Origin: Corynebacterium tuberculostearicum
GTDB taxonomy: Bacteria > Actinomycetota > Actinomycetes > Mycobacteriales > Mycobacteriaceae
Assembly: GCF_016894265.1 (NCBI RefSeq)
Contig: NZ_CP069791.1
Span: 1,984,001 to 2,048,000, forward strand
Length of the DNA stretch: 64,000 nucleotides
Reading direction: 5' to 3'
The notes under the pieces were generated by a model. It worked only from the letters and a program-made list of their open reading frames with translations. It made no database searches and was not told the DNA's origin. Within the stretch, counting starts at the first letter, position 1. Each line of letters starts with the position of its first letter. The translations under genes were made by a program, and so were the position numbers. Shown here piece by piece: positions 19,901-26,843 of the stretch.

Positions 19901-20096
19901 TCGGGAGCGTGAAGGAAAAATACTTATTGCCTCGCGCTTTACTAAGAAGAACGAAGTCGGGACAGCGAGCGCCTATACCTATCTAGGCGCGGTGGACTAT
20001 GTATCCCACCATGGGGAAAAACCAATTCAATTTGAATGGAAGCTCCAAAGGTCGATGCCTAAGGCTCTGTATGCTGCGGGAAGAACGGTGGCCTAG
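16974..20096 (+). CDS. PLD-like nuclease / SF2 helicase / DUF3427 protein
   Basis: 1040 residues from the ATG at 16974. Residues ~130-280 form a phospholipase-D-like nuclease domain with H216-x-K218 and GSSN. Residues ~315-670 are an SF2 helicase: Walker A GTGKT (348-352), DEFH box (440-443), SAT-like LTATPERGD, and motif VI QQLGRGLR (645-652). The C-terminus is DUF3427 (RDYPISPDLLHWESQS... then TYLGAVDYVSHHG). The family is suspected of antiphage defence or DNA repair. No ribosome site is clear. Codons are visibly more AT-rich than neighbours, pointing to transfer. The domain calls are firm; the role is inference. Confidence 0.88.
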   Translation: MSTNPDSSLPFGVYETPITARIRERMNETLSQHPAAGFGIGRSSDEEAHGRYTSAVSQHIGSLLERRLYGLKSPEDRVALINNIALLLGEDEEIDSEELLYAVYNSGLADPPLLPDVSLTKSALFTNTQGESSLTSEIEREIKTADSVDLLCAFIKNSGISVLDRQLEYLRDNEIPFRLLTSTYCGASDAAALERLVEKYQAEVKICYEHKSTRLHAKAWLFRRKSGFDTAFIGSSNLSRSALVDGWEWNVRGSNTATPEVIDKFIKTFDSYWHDSHFKTFDPNRDMERLERSLRVAKGGENSGALRQLELSGLEVTPYPYQEEMLEALRSEREVKDRHRNLLVAATGTGKTVVAALDYRNLCEQWKRRPRLLFVAHRKEILQQARRTFQEVLKDADFGELLVDGAQPRRWDYVFASVQSLSASRLQNLNSKHFDAVVIDEFHHAQAPTYKALLDHLQPQELLGLTATPERGDGENVQKYFDYRVAHELRLWDALRLQLLVPMHYYGIADGTDLSSLTWSRGKKDYNTEELSEFYIKAGEKRTRFIVNELNRRIFDLSEMKAIGFCVTIAHAEYMARQFQQFGIPARAVTSDLTATERAQAIKDLETGDVKVLFSVDIFNEGVDIPSVNTLLLLRPTQSPVVFLQQLGRGLRLSPGKDSCVILDFIGQQHVDFDFERKFHALTRKRGKRLAEEIEQGFPTTPPGSHIQFDQSTTEQVLRNVKKVSRNSLRKVRALLSEIRTTNLKEFLEDSNLQLEDIYRPSKYSWTRLLREEGLLQQNTDETESFLLNRIRVFLHVNDPHRIDAYLRILSSSNLRYSDMGPSDQAFTRMLVLGFWANSNSPHPGSYDAALTTLRQHPQVAWELEQVMQLSSDSSRIVPQHSDSSVLETHADYSLAELIGALESGSLQQLVNLPREGVKYFPDINTDLFLVTFQKDDQVSASTNYRDYPISPDLLHWESQSTTTLKSKAARRYIGHREREGKILIASRFTKKNEVGTASAYTYLGAVDYVSHHGEKPIQFEWKLQRSMPKALYAAGRTVA

Positions 20097-20189
20097 AAAT
20101 CCGTTCAGGAAATGGATACACCCGTTTTGCTGGTAGCAAGCGCCGCTCTCCCTATAGTGATTTAAAGCACACTCAATCGAGAGGGTTCT

Positions 20190-20492
20190 ATGAGTCAAAC
20201 CAGCGAATCGAGTGCCGTCCGGCCTGCAGGGGGAATGCACGGCAAAGGAATGACGAACCAGACAAGGGAGAAATGGACCTTAGTTGGTCCGGGATATGTT
20301 GCCGCAGCGACTGGTGTCGGCGCAGCTGACTTAGTTGCCACCATGATTGCGGGCCAACGCTATGGCTACGCTCTCTTGTGGGCAGTCATAATCGGTATGA
20401 TTATGAAAATTGTTCTAGCCGAAAGCGTTGGACGGTATAGCCTTGCCACCGGAAACACCATGTTCCATGGGTGCCGAGAAATGGGTCGGTAG
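20190..20492 (+). pseudogene. Nramp-type metal transporter, N-terminal fragment
   Basis: 100 codons matching the start of an Nramp-family divalent-metal transporter: a hydrophilic leader, then GPGYVAAATGVGAADLVATM (TM1), and LAESVGRYSLATGNTMFHG (end of TM2/3). The usual DPGN of canonical MntH in TM1 is replaced by the TGVGAADL form, as in Nramp-related actinobacterial clades. The frame stops at 20490 after REMGR where homologues continue. The rest of the gene resumes near 22275 after a foreign block. GAGAGGG precedes the ATG, so the promoter side is intact. The product would be non-functional. Confidence 0.85.
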
Positions 20493-20665
20493 ACTTCCTG
20501 GTTTTTGCCCCCTATTTCGAAATCAGACCCTTGAAACCCTAACCGCCTAGAATTAAACCAATCCAACTTTCGGGGGCCAATTCAAGGCCTGGGTCCTTTT
20601 CGTATGCGTTAGGTAGAATATCCAAACGCCCAGTGATGGAATTTATGTAAAGGAAACCTCATTCA

Positions 20666-21214
20666 ATGTGCTGGTCAAACGGGATCACAGACGGAACCGT
20701 CTCGGGCGTTATATCTGGTCTTTTGGTTGCCTCTACTCTCGGTCTTATTGAACGGACCTCTCGCCCACGCTTAGAACTCCGACGCATTGATGACGAAACG
20801 GCGCTACTACGGAACAACGGGTTTCGCACGGTCGTTTTTGGGGACACTTTCGCGCTCGAAAAAGGTAGTGACCTGATTTATCCCAAAGACGGTTTTCGGG
20901 GTCACATAAGCGAAATGAGGTGCGATGGGCGGGGAGAGATTGTTGTCGGTTGCGCAATCGGGCTAGGTGAGTCTCTCTCATTGACATACAAACCGGTGTG
21001 GCCCACTAATCCATTGCTCAAACGGTATTGGCGACGTATTCAAAATCAGGCCCAGCAAGCAGACGTTATGAAGGTACTTGAACGAACCAACAATCCTTGG
21101 TGGACGGTGCAGGGCTTTAAGTCCCGGCTGTCAAAAACGAGCCCCGGGAAGTTTGTGAAGTCAACTAGATTGTGGCGCTGGAAACTCGCGCACCTTCCCC
21201 TAAAACCCATATAA
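20666..21214 (+). CDS. Unknown protein with N-terminal membrane anchor (insertion gene 1)
   Basis: 182 residues; not recognised. Residues ~10-27 (SGVISGLLVASTLGLIE) form one membrane segment, followed by RTSRPRLELR. The middle region has alternating beta-like strands (LRNNGFRTVVFGDTF, HISEMRCDGRGEIVVGC, ESLSLTYKPVW), and a basic C-terminal third follows. It is probably a membrane-anchored beta domain facing the cytosol. Preceded by TAGAAT-like -10 sequence and AAAGGAAA. It ends 21 bases from the convergent second gene. Base composition is less GC-rich than core genes here. Cargo of the insertion; function unknown. Confidence 0.6.
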   Translation: MCWSNGITDGTVSGVISGLLVASTLGLIERTSRPRLELRRIDDETALLRNNGFRTVVFGDTFALEKGSDLIYPKDGFRGHISEMRCDGRGEIVVGCAIGLGESLSLTYKPVWPTNPLLKRYWRRIQNQAQQADVMKVLERTNNPWWTVQGFKSRLSKTSPGKFVKSTRLWRWKLAHLPLKPI

Positions 21215-21235
21215 AGGTAACTGGTGTGGGCCATG

Positions 21236-21988
21236 TCATCTTCTACTTCTTTTCGCAGTCGATGGAGTGCCCCTCTTTCCGAACGGCCACCAGTTCGACT
21301 GTGGTTGTTCCACTGACAGCTCCGGCGGGAGCGGGTGGAGGCGGTTAATGGCCGTTTCTTTCAAGTCCTCCAGGGCCGTCTCTACAGCCTTAGACATGGG
21401 GTAAGTCTCCGTTAGTAATTCATCAACATAGGGATTAGGGAGTATCTGTTTCGGTTCTCCCTCCGGCGCGTAGTACCTAGACTTGTCCGTCTCCATAGCC
21501 TGGCGGACGACCACGGCGTTAGAACGGACCACCGGATCCGCCAGTGACAACTCCAGCGTGAGGGCGCGTGTAATGGCCTCATTCAGAAACCAGCGGGCGG
21601 TATCCATTTGGCCGTTAACCACCTCATAGTCCCCGGGTTCACCATCAACGAGTTGATCTATTTCTGACACGTACCCCAGGGCGGCTCCGTAGGCTTTAGC
21701 CTCCATTTTGCCCTGTAGGTTTGCCACCTCCGCCAGGAACGTGAGGACCGCCTGGCGTTGCACCGCCGCGCTATCTCTCACAACCTCATAACGCCACCGT
21801 TCTCCCTCCCCCTGGAGTTCCCGGCGGCGGATACGTTCATTACTTTTCGTGGTGATTACCACGCCCGTGAGAGTGGCCACGGGCACCATGAGAGTGAGGA
21901 ACGGCTGGGAGGCGATAACGTCACCCAGCCAGGGCCATAAACCCCATTCCCAGAATTGCAACCGGTTCATAAACACACCATACGACAC
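21236..21988 (-). CDS. Unknown single-pass membrane protein with helical domain (insertion gene 2)
   Basis: 250 residues; not recognised. Residues ~28-46 (PFLTLMVPVATLTGVVITT) form one membrane segment. A long, charged helical region follows (KSNERIRRRELQGEGERWRYEVVRDS), then LTFLAEVANLQGKMEAKAYG, and a proline-rich basic tail. The layout (short N-terminus, one TM helix, cytosolic helical bundle) resembles many phage- or island-borne proteins of unknown role. A later ATG at 21970 (MNRLQFWEWG) is also plausible as start. It is convergent with insertion gene 1. Confidence 0.6.
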   Translation of the reverse strand: MSYGVFMNRLQFWEWGLWPWLGDVIASQPFLTLMVPVATLTGVVITTKSNERIRRRELQGEGERWRYEVVRDSAAVQRQAVLTFLAEVANLQGKMEAKAYGAALGYVSEIDQLVDGEPGDYEVVNGQMDTARWFLNEAITRALTLELSLADPVVRSNAVVVRQAMETDKSRYYAPEGEPKQILPNPYVDELLTETYPMSKAVETALEDLKETAINRLHPLPPELSVEQPQSNWWPFGKRGTPSTAKRSRR

Positions 21989-22047
21989 GGGCCGGACATG
22001 AGGGCTACCCGTCCTGGCCGTCCTGGGGCACGGCGGTAGACGTTTAA

Positions 22048-22211
22048 GTTACCCATTAGGGGTAAATCAAGGCGGGGAGTCTACCAGGCGTTACACCCCT
22101 GGGATACACGTCCCCGACTTCAGGCCATAGCAATAAGTAGACCCTGCGCGATAGAAGCCATGACCACGCCAGTTACTCGCGTTGTCCGGCTACACCCCAC
22201 TAATGGGTAAC
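22048..22211. repeat. 12-bp inverted repeat pair in the noncoding end of the insertion
   Basis: GTTACCCATTAG at 22048-22059 and its exact complement CTAATGGGTAAC at 22200-22211, 140 bases apart. The first copy also makes a small local hairpin with GGGGTAA. It lies in the otherwise gene-free 21989-22275 stretch next to the right junction. It could be a recombination or binding site of the element. Confidence 0.5.
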
Positions 22212-22274
22212 CGTGTCACCCCAGGCCCGAGCCTCATTCCCCTACCACTCTGCCTCTGGTGGTTACCTGTTTCA

Positions 22275-23012
22275 CGCGGCCTAGCGGTTGGATATGTTGC
22301 AACTTTTCAAGTTTCCCATGGCTCCTTCATCTATGTACTGTCCATCGCCGGCGGAGTAGGTGGCACAATCACGCTTGCTGCTTATGGCTACTGGCTGAGA
22401 GAAAAGGAATGGTACACGCCAAAATGGATGAAGGTTATGCGCATGGACAATGCTGTAGCTTACGCGGTTACCGGTATTTTTGTTCTGGCTACACTCGCAC
22501 TGGGCGCAGAACTGCTCTACAGCGCTAACGTCGCTGTGTCCGATAACGACCAAGGACTCGTTGATATGGCAGACGTTCTCGAGGACCGCTACGGAACGTT
22601 CATGTCTAAGTTGTTCATCGTCGGGTTCTTCTCCGCCGCATTCTCTTCCTGCCTTGGCGTGTGGAACGGTGTATCCCTGATGTTTGCTGACTACATCGGT
22701 CACCTCAAAAAGATCCCGCAAGGCGATCCCCGAACCAGTACTGGTGGAAAGTACTACCGCGCTTACCTCATCTGGCTGACCTTCCCACCAATGCTGCTTC
22801 TACTCCTTGGAAAGCCAACCGGACTCATCATCGCCTACGGAGTCCTGGGCGCTTTGTTTATGCCGTTCTTAGGCCTTACCCTTTTGGTCCTGCTGAACAC
22901 CAAACACACCCCAAAGCAATGGAGAAACGGCTGGATCGTCAACACGTTGATGGCGGTAATCTCCGTTGCCTTCGTTTATCTTTGCGCTTCCCAATTGGGT
23001 GAAATTCTCTAG
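22275..23012 (+). pseudogene. Nramp-type metal transporter, C-terminal fragment
   Basis: About 245 codons matching the second half of the same Nramp-type transporter. It begins with VLSIAGGVGGTITLAAYGYW, and continues through ELLYSANVAVS, FFSAAFSSCLGVWNGVSLMFADY and four more membrane helices to a normal C-terminus. The open frame extends upstream to a TTG at 22182 through sequence that belongs to the insertion, so a hybrid protein is conceivable but would lack TM1-TM5. The base composition matches the core genome. Together with 20190-20492 it is one broken gene. Confidence 0.85.
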
Positions 23013-23026
23013 CCGAGAATACGTGC

Positions 23027-24268
23027 CTACTTCTCCTGCGGCACCCGCTTCGGCTTGTTCCCCACCGCGGCGTGCGGATCGCGGCCGAACGCCCAGGCAA
23101 TGATGCCGATGAAGGCGATGGCACCGCAGACGGTGAAGGCGAGGGGGAAGCCGGAGGCGTCGGCAAGCAGGCCAATGAGCATGGGGCCCAAGATTTGGCC
23201 GAAGTCTCCGGCCATCTGGAAGGTGGATAGCACCTTGCCGCCGGAGCGGTCATTGCCCACGATGTCGCCCACCGCGGCCTGCTGGGAGGGGTTGATAAGC
23301 CCGGAAGAGGCGCCGGCAAAGGCAGAGACGAGCAGGAGGAACCACACGCTGGTGGCCATGCCCATGAGCACCATGAAGATGGCCGAACCAAAGAGGCCGA
23401 TGAGGATAAGCGGCTTGCGGCCATGGATGTCGGACCACTTGCCGGAGAACTGCAGCACGATGGCGTTGCCGGCCGCGAAGACTGCGAGCGCCAGGCCGGA
23501 GGCGGCCGCGCCATTGTGGAAGATGGAGGCGGCAAAAAGCGGCAGGACGGATACGCGCACGCCCATATTGATCCAGCTATGGGCAAAGTTGGAGGTCAGC
23601 ACCGCGCGGTAGGCGGTATCACCCCAGGCCTCCTGCAAGCGCATGGGCGGCAGCTTGTCCTTGCTGGCCTGCTTGTGGTTCACGCGAGGCATTTGCCACC
23701 AGACGACGAACGCGGCCAGCGCCACGCCCACGCCGTAGATGAAGAATGGCCAGCGGAACCCCAGGAAGGACAGGCTGGCACCAAGAACGGGGCCGGCGAC
23801 GTTACCGAGCAGGAAGGCAGTGGCGTAGGTGGCAGAGCACTTGCCGCGAATCGTCGGCGGGGACATGCGCACGATAAGGCCCATGGCCGAGACGGTGAAC
23901 ATGGTCGAGCCAATGCCGGCCAGGGCGCGCAGGGCCACGATGTGCCAATAGCTTTGGGCGATGGAGACGAGGCCCGTGGTCACCGCGACGGTCATGAGCC
24001 CGATGAGGTAAACGCGGCGCGAGCCCACGCGGTCCACCAAAGAACCAGACATGGGCGCGAAGATAAGGCGCGAGGCGGCGAAGATGGAGACCACAAGGCC
24101 TGCGGCGGCCATGGAGACATCGAAGCTAACCACAAACTGCGGCAGGAGCGGGGCGATGAGGCCATAGCCCAAAGCGATAATAAAAGCGGCGGTAACCATG
24201 ACCCAGATTTCGCGTGGGATCTTAGGTGCTTCCTCGTGTTCTACTTCCCCACTGTGTGTATTCATCAT
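23027..24268 (-). CDS. Major facilitator superfamily transporter
   Basis: 413 residues from the ATG at 24268 (ATG at 24265 equally possible; the frame runs to 24295). Twelve hydrophobic helices are visible, with the MFS A-motif-like GSLVDRVGSRRVYLIG after TM2 and a second GKWSDIHGRKPLILIG in the C-terminal half. The usual substrates of this DHA1-like layout are drugs or metabolites, exported by proton antiport. Substrate cannot be read from sequence. A hydrophilic Glu-rich leader precedes TM1. The gene is convergent with the broken Nramp gene. Confidence 0.85.
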   Translation of the reverse strand: MMNTHSGEVEHEEAPKIPREIWVMVTAAFIIALGYGLIAPLLPQFVVSFDVSMAAAGLVVSIFAASRLIFAPMSGSLVDRVGSRRVYLIGLMTVAVTTGLVSIAQSYWHIVALRALAGIGSTMFTVSAMGLIVRMSPPTIRGKCSATYATAFLLGNVAGPVLGASLSFLGFRWPFFIYGVGVALAAFVVWWQMPRVNHKQASKDKLPPMRLQEAWGDTAYRAVLTSNFAHSWINMGVRVSVLPLFAASIFHNGAAASGLALAVFAAGNAIVLQFSGKWSDIHGRKPLILIGLFGSAIFMVLMGMATSVWFLLLVSAFAGASSGLINPSQQAAVGDIVGNDRSGGKVLSTFQMAGDFGQILGPMLIGLLADASGFPLAFTVCGAIAFIGIIAWAFGRDPHAAVGNKPKRVPQEK

Positions 24269-24351
24269 ATCGGCTGCAACTCTAATCCTTGGCATCAGGG
24301 AAAGCCATTTGCAGCTTGCGTTCGAACACGTGTTTGTTTTTTGGTGGGGCT

Positions 24352-24900
24352 ATGTCCGCACTGGGTTCTAGTGTTATGGCCATGCACAACGTACAAAAGA
24401 AATTTCCCCAGCCCACCGCAATGAACCTGCCCCAGTCCGCCTCCGAGATTGCGGCAGACTTGCTCTACCACGAATATGACACCATCAACTCCATCGCCGC
24501 CATCATGCACCACCCACGCTCCCTCGCGCGCCCTACTCCCACTTGGCGCCCACCGATAAAGCAACTGCCGACGCCCGCCGGTGGACCGAGCGGAGAGTAC
24601 TGCATGAGCATTACCCGCCACCGCGTGGGCGCACGCGTGAAAGCTCGCGTGCGCGGCTTTGGGCAAGACCGCATTCCGGCCTATCTGATTACCATTCGCA
24701 TTACCGAGAACTTTGGCCAGCCGGTAGATCCGGCCGTGGCAGAGGGCTGGGTGCGTACACTCGTGCCGGCAGAGATGGTTGGCGCAGTCCACGAGGTCTC
24801 CCGTGGTCCAAATGCCACTTATGTGTGGCTCGTGGATAGCTCCTATCAGCCGGTCCACTCCCCCGAGTCACTCTTCGCCGGCTTCAGCCAAGCCGCCTAG
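24352..24900 (+). CDS. Conserved hypothetical protein (Rv3718-independent, corynebacterial type)
   Basis: About 182 residues from the ATG at 24352 (GGTGGGG upstream; other ATGs at 24376 and 24382). I do not recognise the family. The N-terminal half is low-complexity and Pro-rich and contains SASEIAADLLYHEYDTINSI. The C-terminal half looks like a compact alpha/beta domain (VKARVRGFGQDRIPAYLITIRIT..., then TYVWLVDSSYQPVHSPESLFAGF). There is no signal peptide or membrane segment. Its end overlaps that of the convergent ECF S-component-like gene by 4 bases. The label only means that it looks like a normal corynebacterial gene. Confidence 0.6.
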   Translation: MSALGSSVMAMHNVQKKFPQPTAMNLPQSASEIAADLLYHEYDTINSIAAIMHHPRSLARPTPTWRPPIKQLPTPAGGPSGEYCMSITRHRVGARVKARVRGFGQDRIPAYLITIRITENFGQPVDPAVAEGWVRTLVPAEMVGAVHEVSRGPNATYVWLVDSSYQPVHSPESLFAGFSQAA

Positions 24901-25739
24901 GCGGTCGCGCGCTGTTTTGTTGACTGCGCAGATGCGTCTGGCCCTGCGTGCGGGTCAGGCGCGTGGAGCACCTTCCGCATCACCTCGCGATTGAAGGTCA
25001 CCGTGTAGTGCCGGGCGATTGTCTTTGGCATAAAGCGCAGGACCAAGCAGGCGATGAGGACGGTAAAGACCTTATCCAGAATGTCCGTGGTAAGGCCTTG
25101 CAAGATGATGGCCAAGCGCTCGTCTTGGAAAATCATCTCGTAGAACTTGGTGAGGTTTTGCGGTCCCTTGCGCGGTCGGCCGCTGAAGGAAAAGATGAGC
25201 ACGTACACGCTCATCACGCCGGAGCCGATGCCCATTCCGAGGCCGGAGAAAATAATCCACGACAGCTTGTTGAATACCCCGCGGCGAGCCAGCAGGCCTA
25301 CTGCGGCACCGATAAAAATGCCTACGGGCGCAAAGGCGAGATCATAGGCAAAGTACACTCCGCCCAATACGGTGGTGGTAAGCCCCGTGGCCATGCCGAG
25401 CACGGGACCGGCGATGATGGCGACGATGGCGGTGCCGACGGTGTCGAAGAACATCGGCACCTGCGTGCGCACCGTCAACGAGCCCAATAGCAGGTTGATG
25501 GAGGCGCCGAAGATGGGATACAGGAGGATGCAGTTAGGCACCAACCCATGCTGCGAGGTATATAGCAGCACCGCGGCCACTAGGAGGAGGACCCAGACGC
25601 TGGCGGTCAGGTAGGACTCGAAAGTCACATTTACCGTGGAGTACACCCCAAGGACGGTACAAAACCACGCGGCGAGCGAGAGTGCCACGGCGATAACGAC
25701 GAGGACGTAGCGCCACGTGGTATCGCGGGTCATTGCCAT
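24897..25739 (-). CDS. ECF-transporter S-component-like membrane protein
   Basis: 280 residues with about eight hydrophobic segments. The block PMFFDTVGTAIVAIIAGPVLGMATGLTT is the signature of S-components of energy-coupling-factor vitamin transporters. The second half (GLTTDILDKVFTVLIA...) is also typical. At 280 residues it is longer than common ~190-residue S-components. No ATPase or T-component is adjacent, so it may share an EcfAAT module encoded elsewhere. The substrate is unknown; no riboswitch is recognised upstream. GAGGAAGAG stands before the ATG. The C-terminal ~45 residues are hydrophilic. Confidence 0.7.
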   Translation of the reverse strand: MAMTRDTTWRYVLVVIAVALSLAAWFCTVLGVYSTVNVTFESYLTASVWVLLLVAAVLLYTSQHGLVPNCILLYPIFGASINLLLGSLTVRTQVPMFFDTVGTAIVAIIAGPVLGMATGLTTTVLGGVYFAYDLAFAPVGIFIGAAVGLLARRGVFNKLSWIIFSGLGMGIGSGVMSVYVLIFSFSGRPRKGPQNLTKFYEMIFQDERLAIILQGLTTDILDKVFTVLIACLVLRFMPKTIARHYTVTFNREVMRKVLHAPDPHAGPDASAQSTKQRATA

Positions 25740-25838
25740 GGTCTTCTCTTCCTCATAAGGCTTGGTTTAGGGCAGCTTTCCAGCTGCAGGCTGGGAATGT
25801 CCTAAAGCCTAATTGGCGGCGCGCGAAAGTAGCAACAC

Positions 25839-25866
25839 AAAAGGGCCCCTAAAACGGGAAAGGCCC
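25839..25866 (-). terminator. Terminator of the acidic-protein gene
   Basis: On the minus strand GGGCC...GGCCC (25862-25866 with 25843-25847) is followed by TTTT. It lies 48 bases past the stop at 25914. Confidence 0.6.
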
Positions 25867-25913
25867 AGCGTGGCCGCGGAAGGCGGCGGGGCTGGACTAT
25901 GGGGAGGCGGGGA

Positions 25914-26762
25914 CTATTTTTCGCCGGCTGCGGGGGCGTCGGATTCGTAGTCCAGGTCGGCATCGTCGCCGTCGAAGTAGTCCTCGTCTTCGTCCTCGTC
26001 GTCTTCGCCGAAGATGTCGTAGACATCGGGCTCTTCGTAGTCTTCGTCATCGAAGGAGACGAGCTGTGCCTCCCAGTCCAGGGCCTGCTCGGAGACGAGG
26101 CCTAGGACATCAAAGAGGCGATCGAAGTCGGTGTAGGTGCCAAGTTCAAGGGCCTCGGCGGGAACCTCCACGATGGGAACGTCATCAAACTCGGCGTTAT
26201 CAAAGAGGGCGAGGCGGTCAGCCTCGTCGAGGTCCTCATCCTCTTCGTCCACTTCCCAGGCGAGGGCGACTGCCTCATCCTCCATGTCATCGAGATCGTC
26301 TTCATCGAAATCGAAGGCAAGGAAGCGCACGATGGCGGACGGGACGCCGTCGATGGTTTCCACGAGCACGCGCAGCTCCGAGTCATTGGCCACTTCGGCC
26401 ACGACGAGGTGCGGGTTGAGCTCATCTTGGGCAAATTCTAGTTCCGCGATGCGCTCATCGGTGCCCTCCAGCAGGTCCCGCAGAACGGTGACCACCTGGT
26501 CGGTAGCGATGTGGCGGGACACCGCCTCCACGGCATCATCTACAGAGAAGGCGACGGAGACGAGGACTGCCTCAAATTCCTCATCGTCTTCATCAACATC
26601 CGCCGCGGCAATGTAGACGTTCGCGGCGGGGAGAAGCGGATCGATTTCAATAAATTGGATTTCCAGATCAGAGGTGATTGGAACGAACATGACGTCATCG
26701 TTGACGCGGGACTCGATGCCCTCGGCATCCAATGCAGAAGCAATATCTTCGAAAAAGCTCAT
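25914..26762 (-). CDS. Highly acidic conserved hypothetical protein
   Basis: 282 residues with an extreme Asp/Glu content, especially in the C-terminal 60 residues, which are almost all Asp, Glu and Tyr. The N-terminal ~250 residues look like two related alpha/beta domains (each with IE.R..DDV-type and VAF..DDAVE-type segments), reminiscent of YbjN-like chaperone folds, but I cannot assign it. There is no membrane segment or signal. It is upstream of the ECF S-component-like gene on the same strand, but a terminator separates them. Cytosolic function unknown. Confidence 0.65.
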   Translation of the reverse strand: MSFFEDIASALDAEGIESRVNDDVMFVPITSDLEIQFIEIDPLLPAANVYIAAADVDEDDEEFEAVLVSVAFSVDDAVEAVSRHIATDQVVTVLRDLLEGTDERIAELEFAQDELNPHLVVAEVANDSELRVLVETIDGVPSAIVRFLAFDFDEDDLDDMEDEAVALAWEVDEEDEDLDEADRLALFDNAEFDDVPIVEVPAEALELGTYTDFDRLFDVLGLVSEQALDWEAQLVSFDDEDYEEPDVYDIFGEDDEDEDEDYFDGDDADLDYESDAPAAGEK

Positions 26763-26843
26763 GGTGGTTTAAAATCCATCCTTCGGAAGCAGAGGTTCCC
26801 ACGGTAGGCAAGCCGCCGCCCGCGGTCACTGTGGAGTCTACCG

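Larger units (their letters stand above)
20488..22275. other. Insertion of about 1.8 kb that splits the Nramp gene
   Basis: Transporter homology ends near 20488 and resumes near 22275. Between them are two unrelated ORFs in convergent orientation and noncoding flanks of ~175 and ~285 bases. Roughly 100 central transporter codons appear lost, so it is an insertion plus deletion rather than a clean insertion. No transposase or integrase is encoded. CGGTAGAC occurs at 20487-20494 and again at 22034-22041. This is short and may be chance. Exact ends cannot be fixed without an intact homologue. Confidence 0.7.

Noticed and set aside
20488..22275. Insertion sequence or group II intron in the transporter gene
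   Set aside because: No transposase, reverse transcriptase or clear terminal inverted repeats; central transporter codons are missing, so it is not a clean insertion.
23423..24424. 333-codon open frame opposite the MFS gene
   Set aside because: Low-complexity shadow (Gly/His/Arg-rich); the MFS protein is intact on the other strand.
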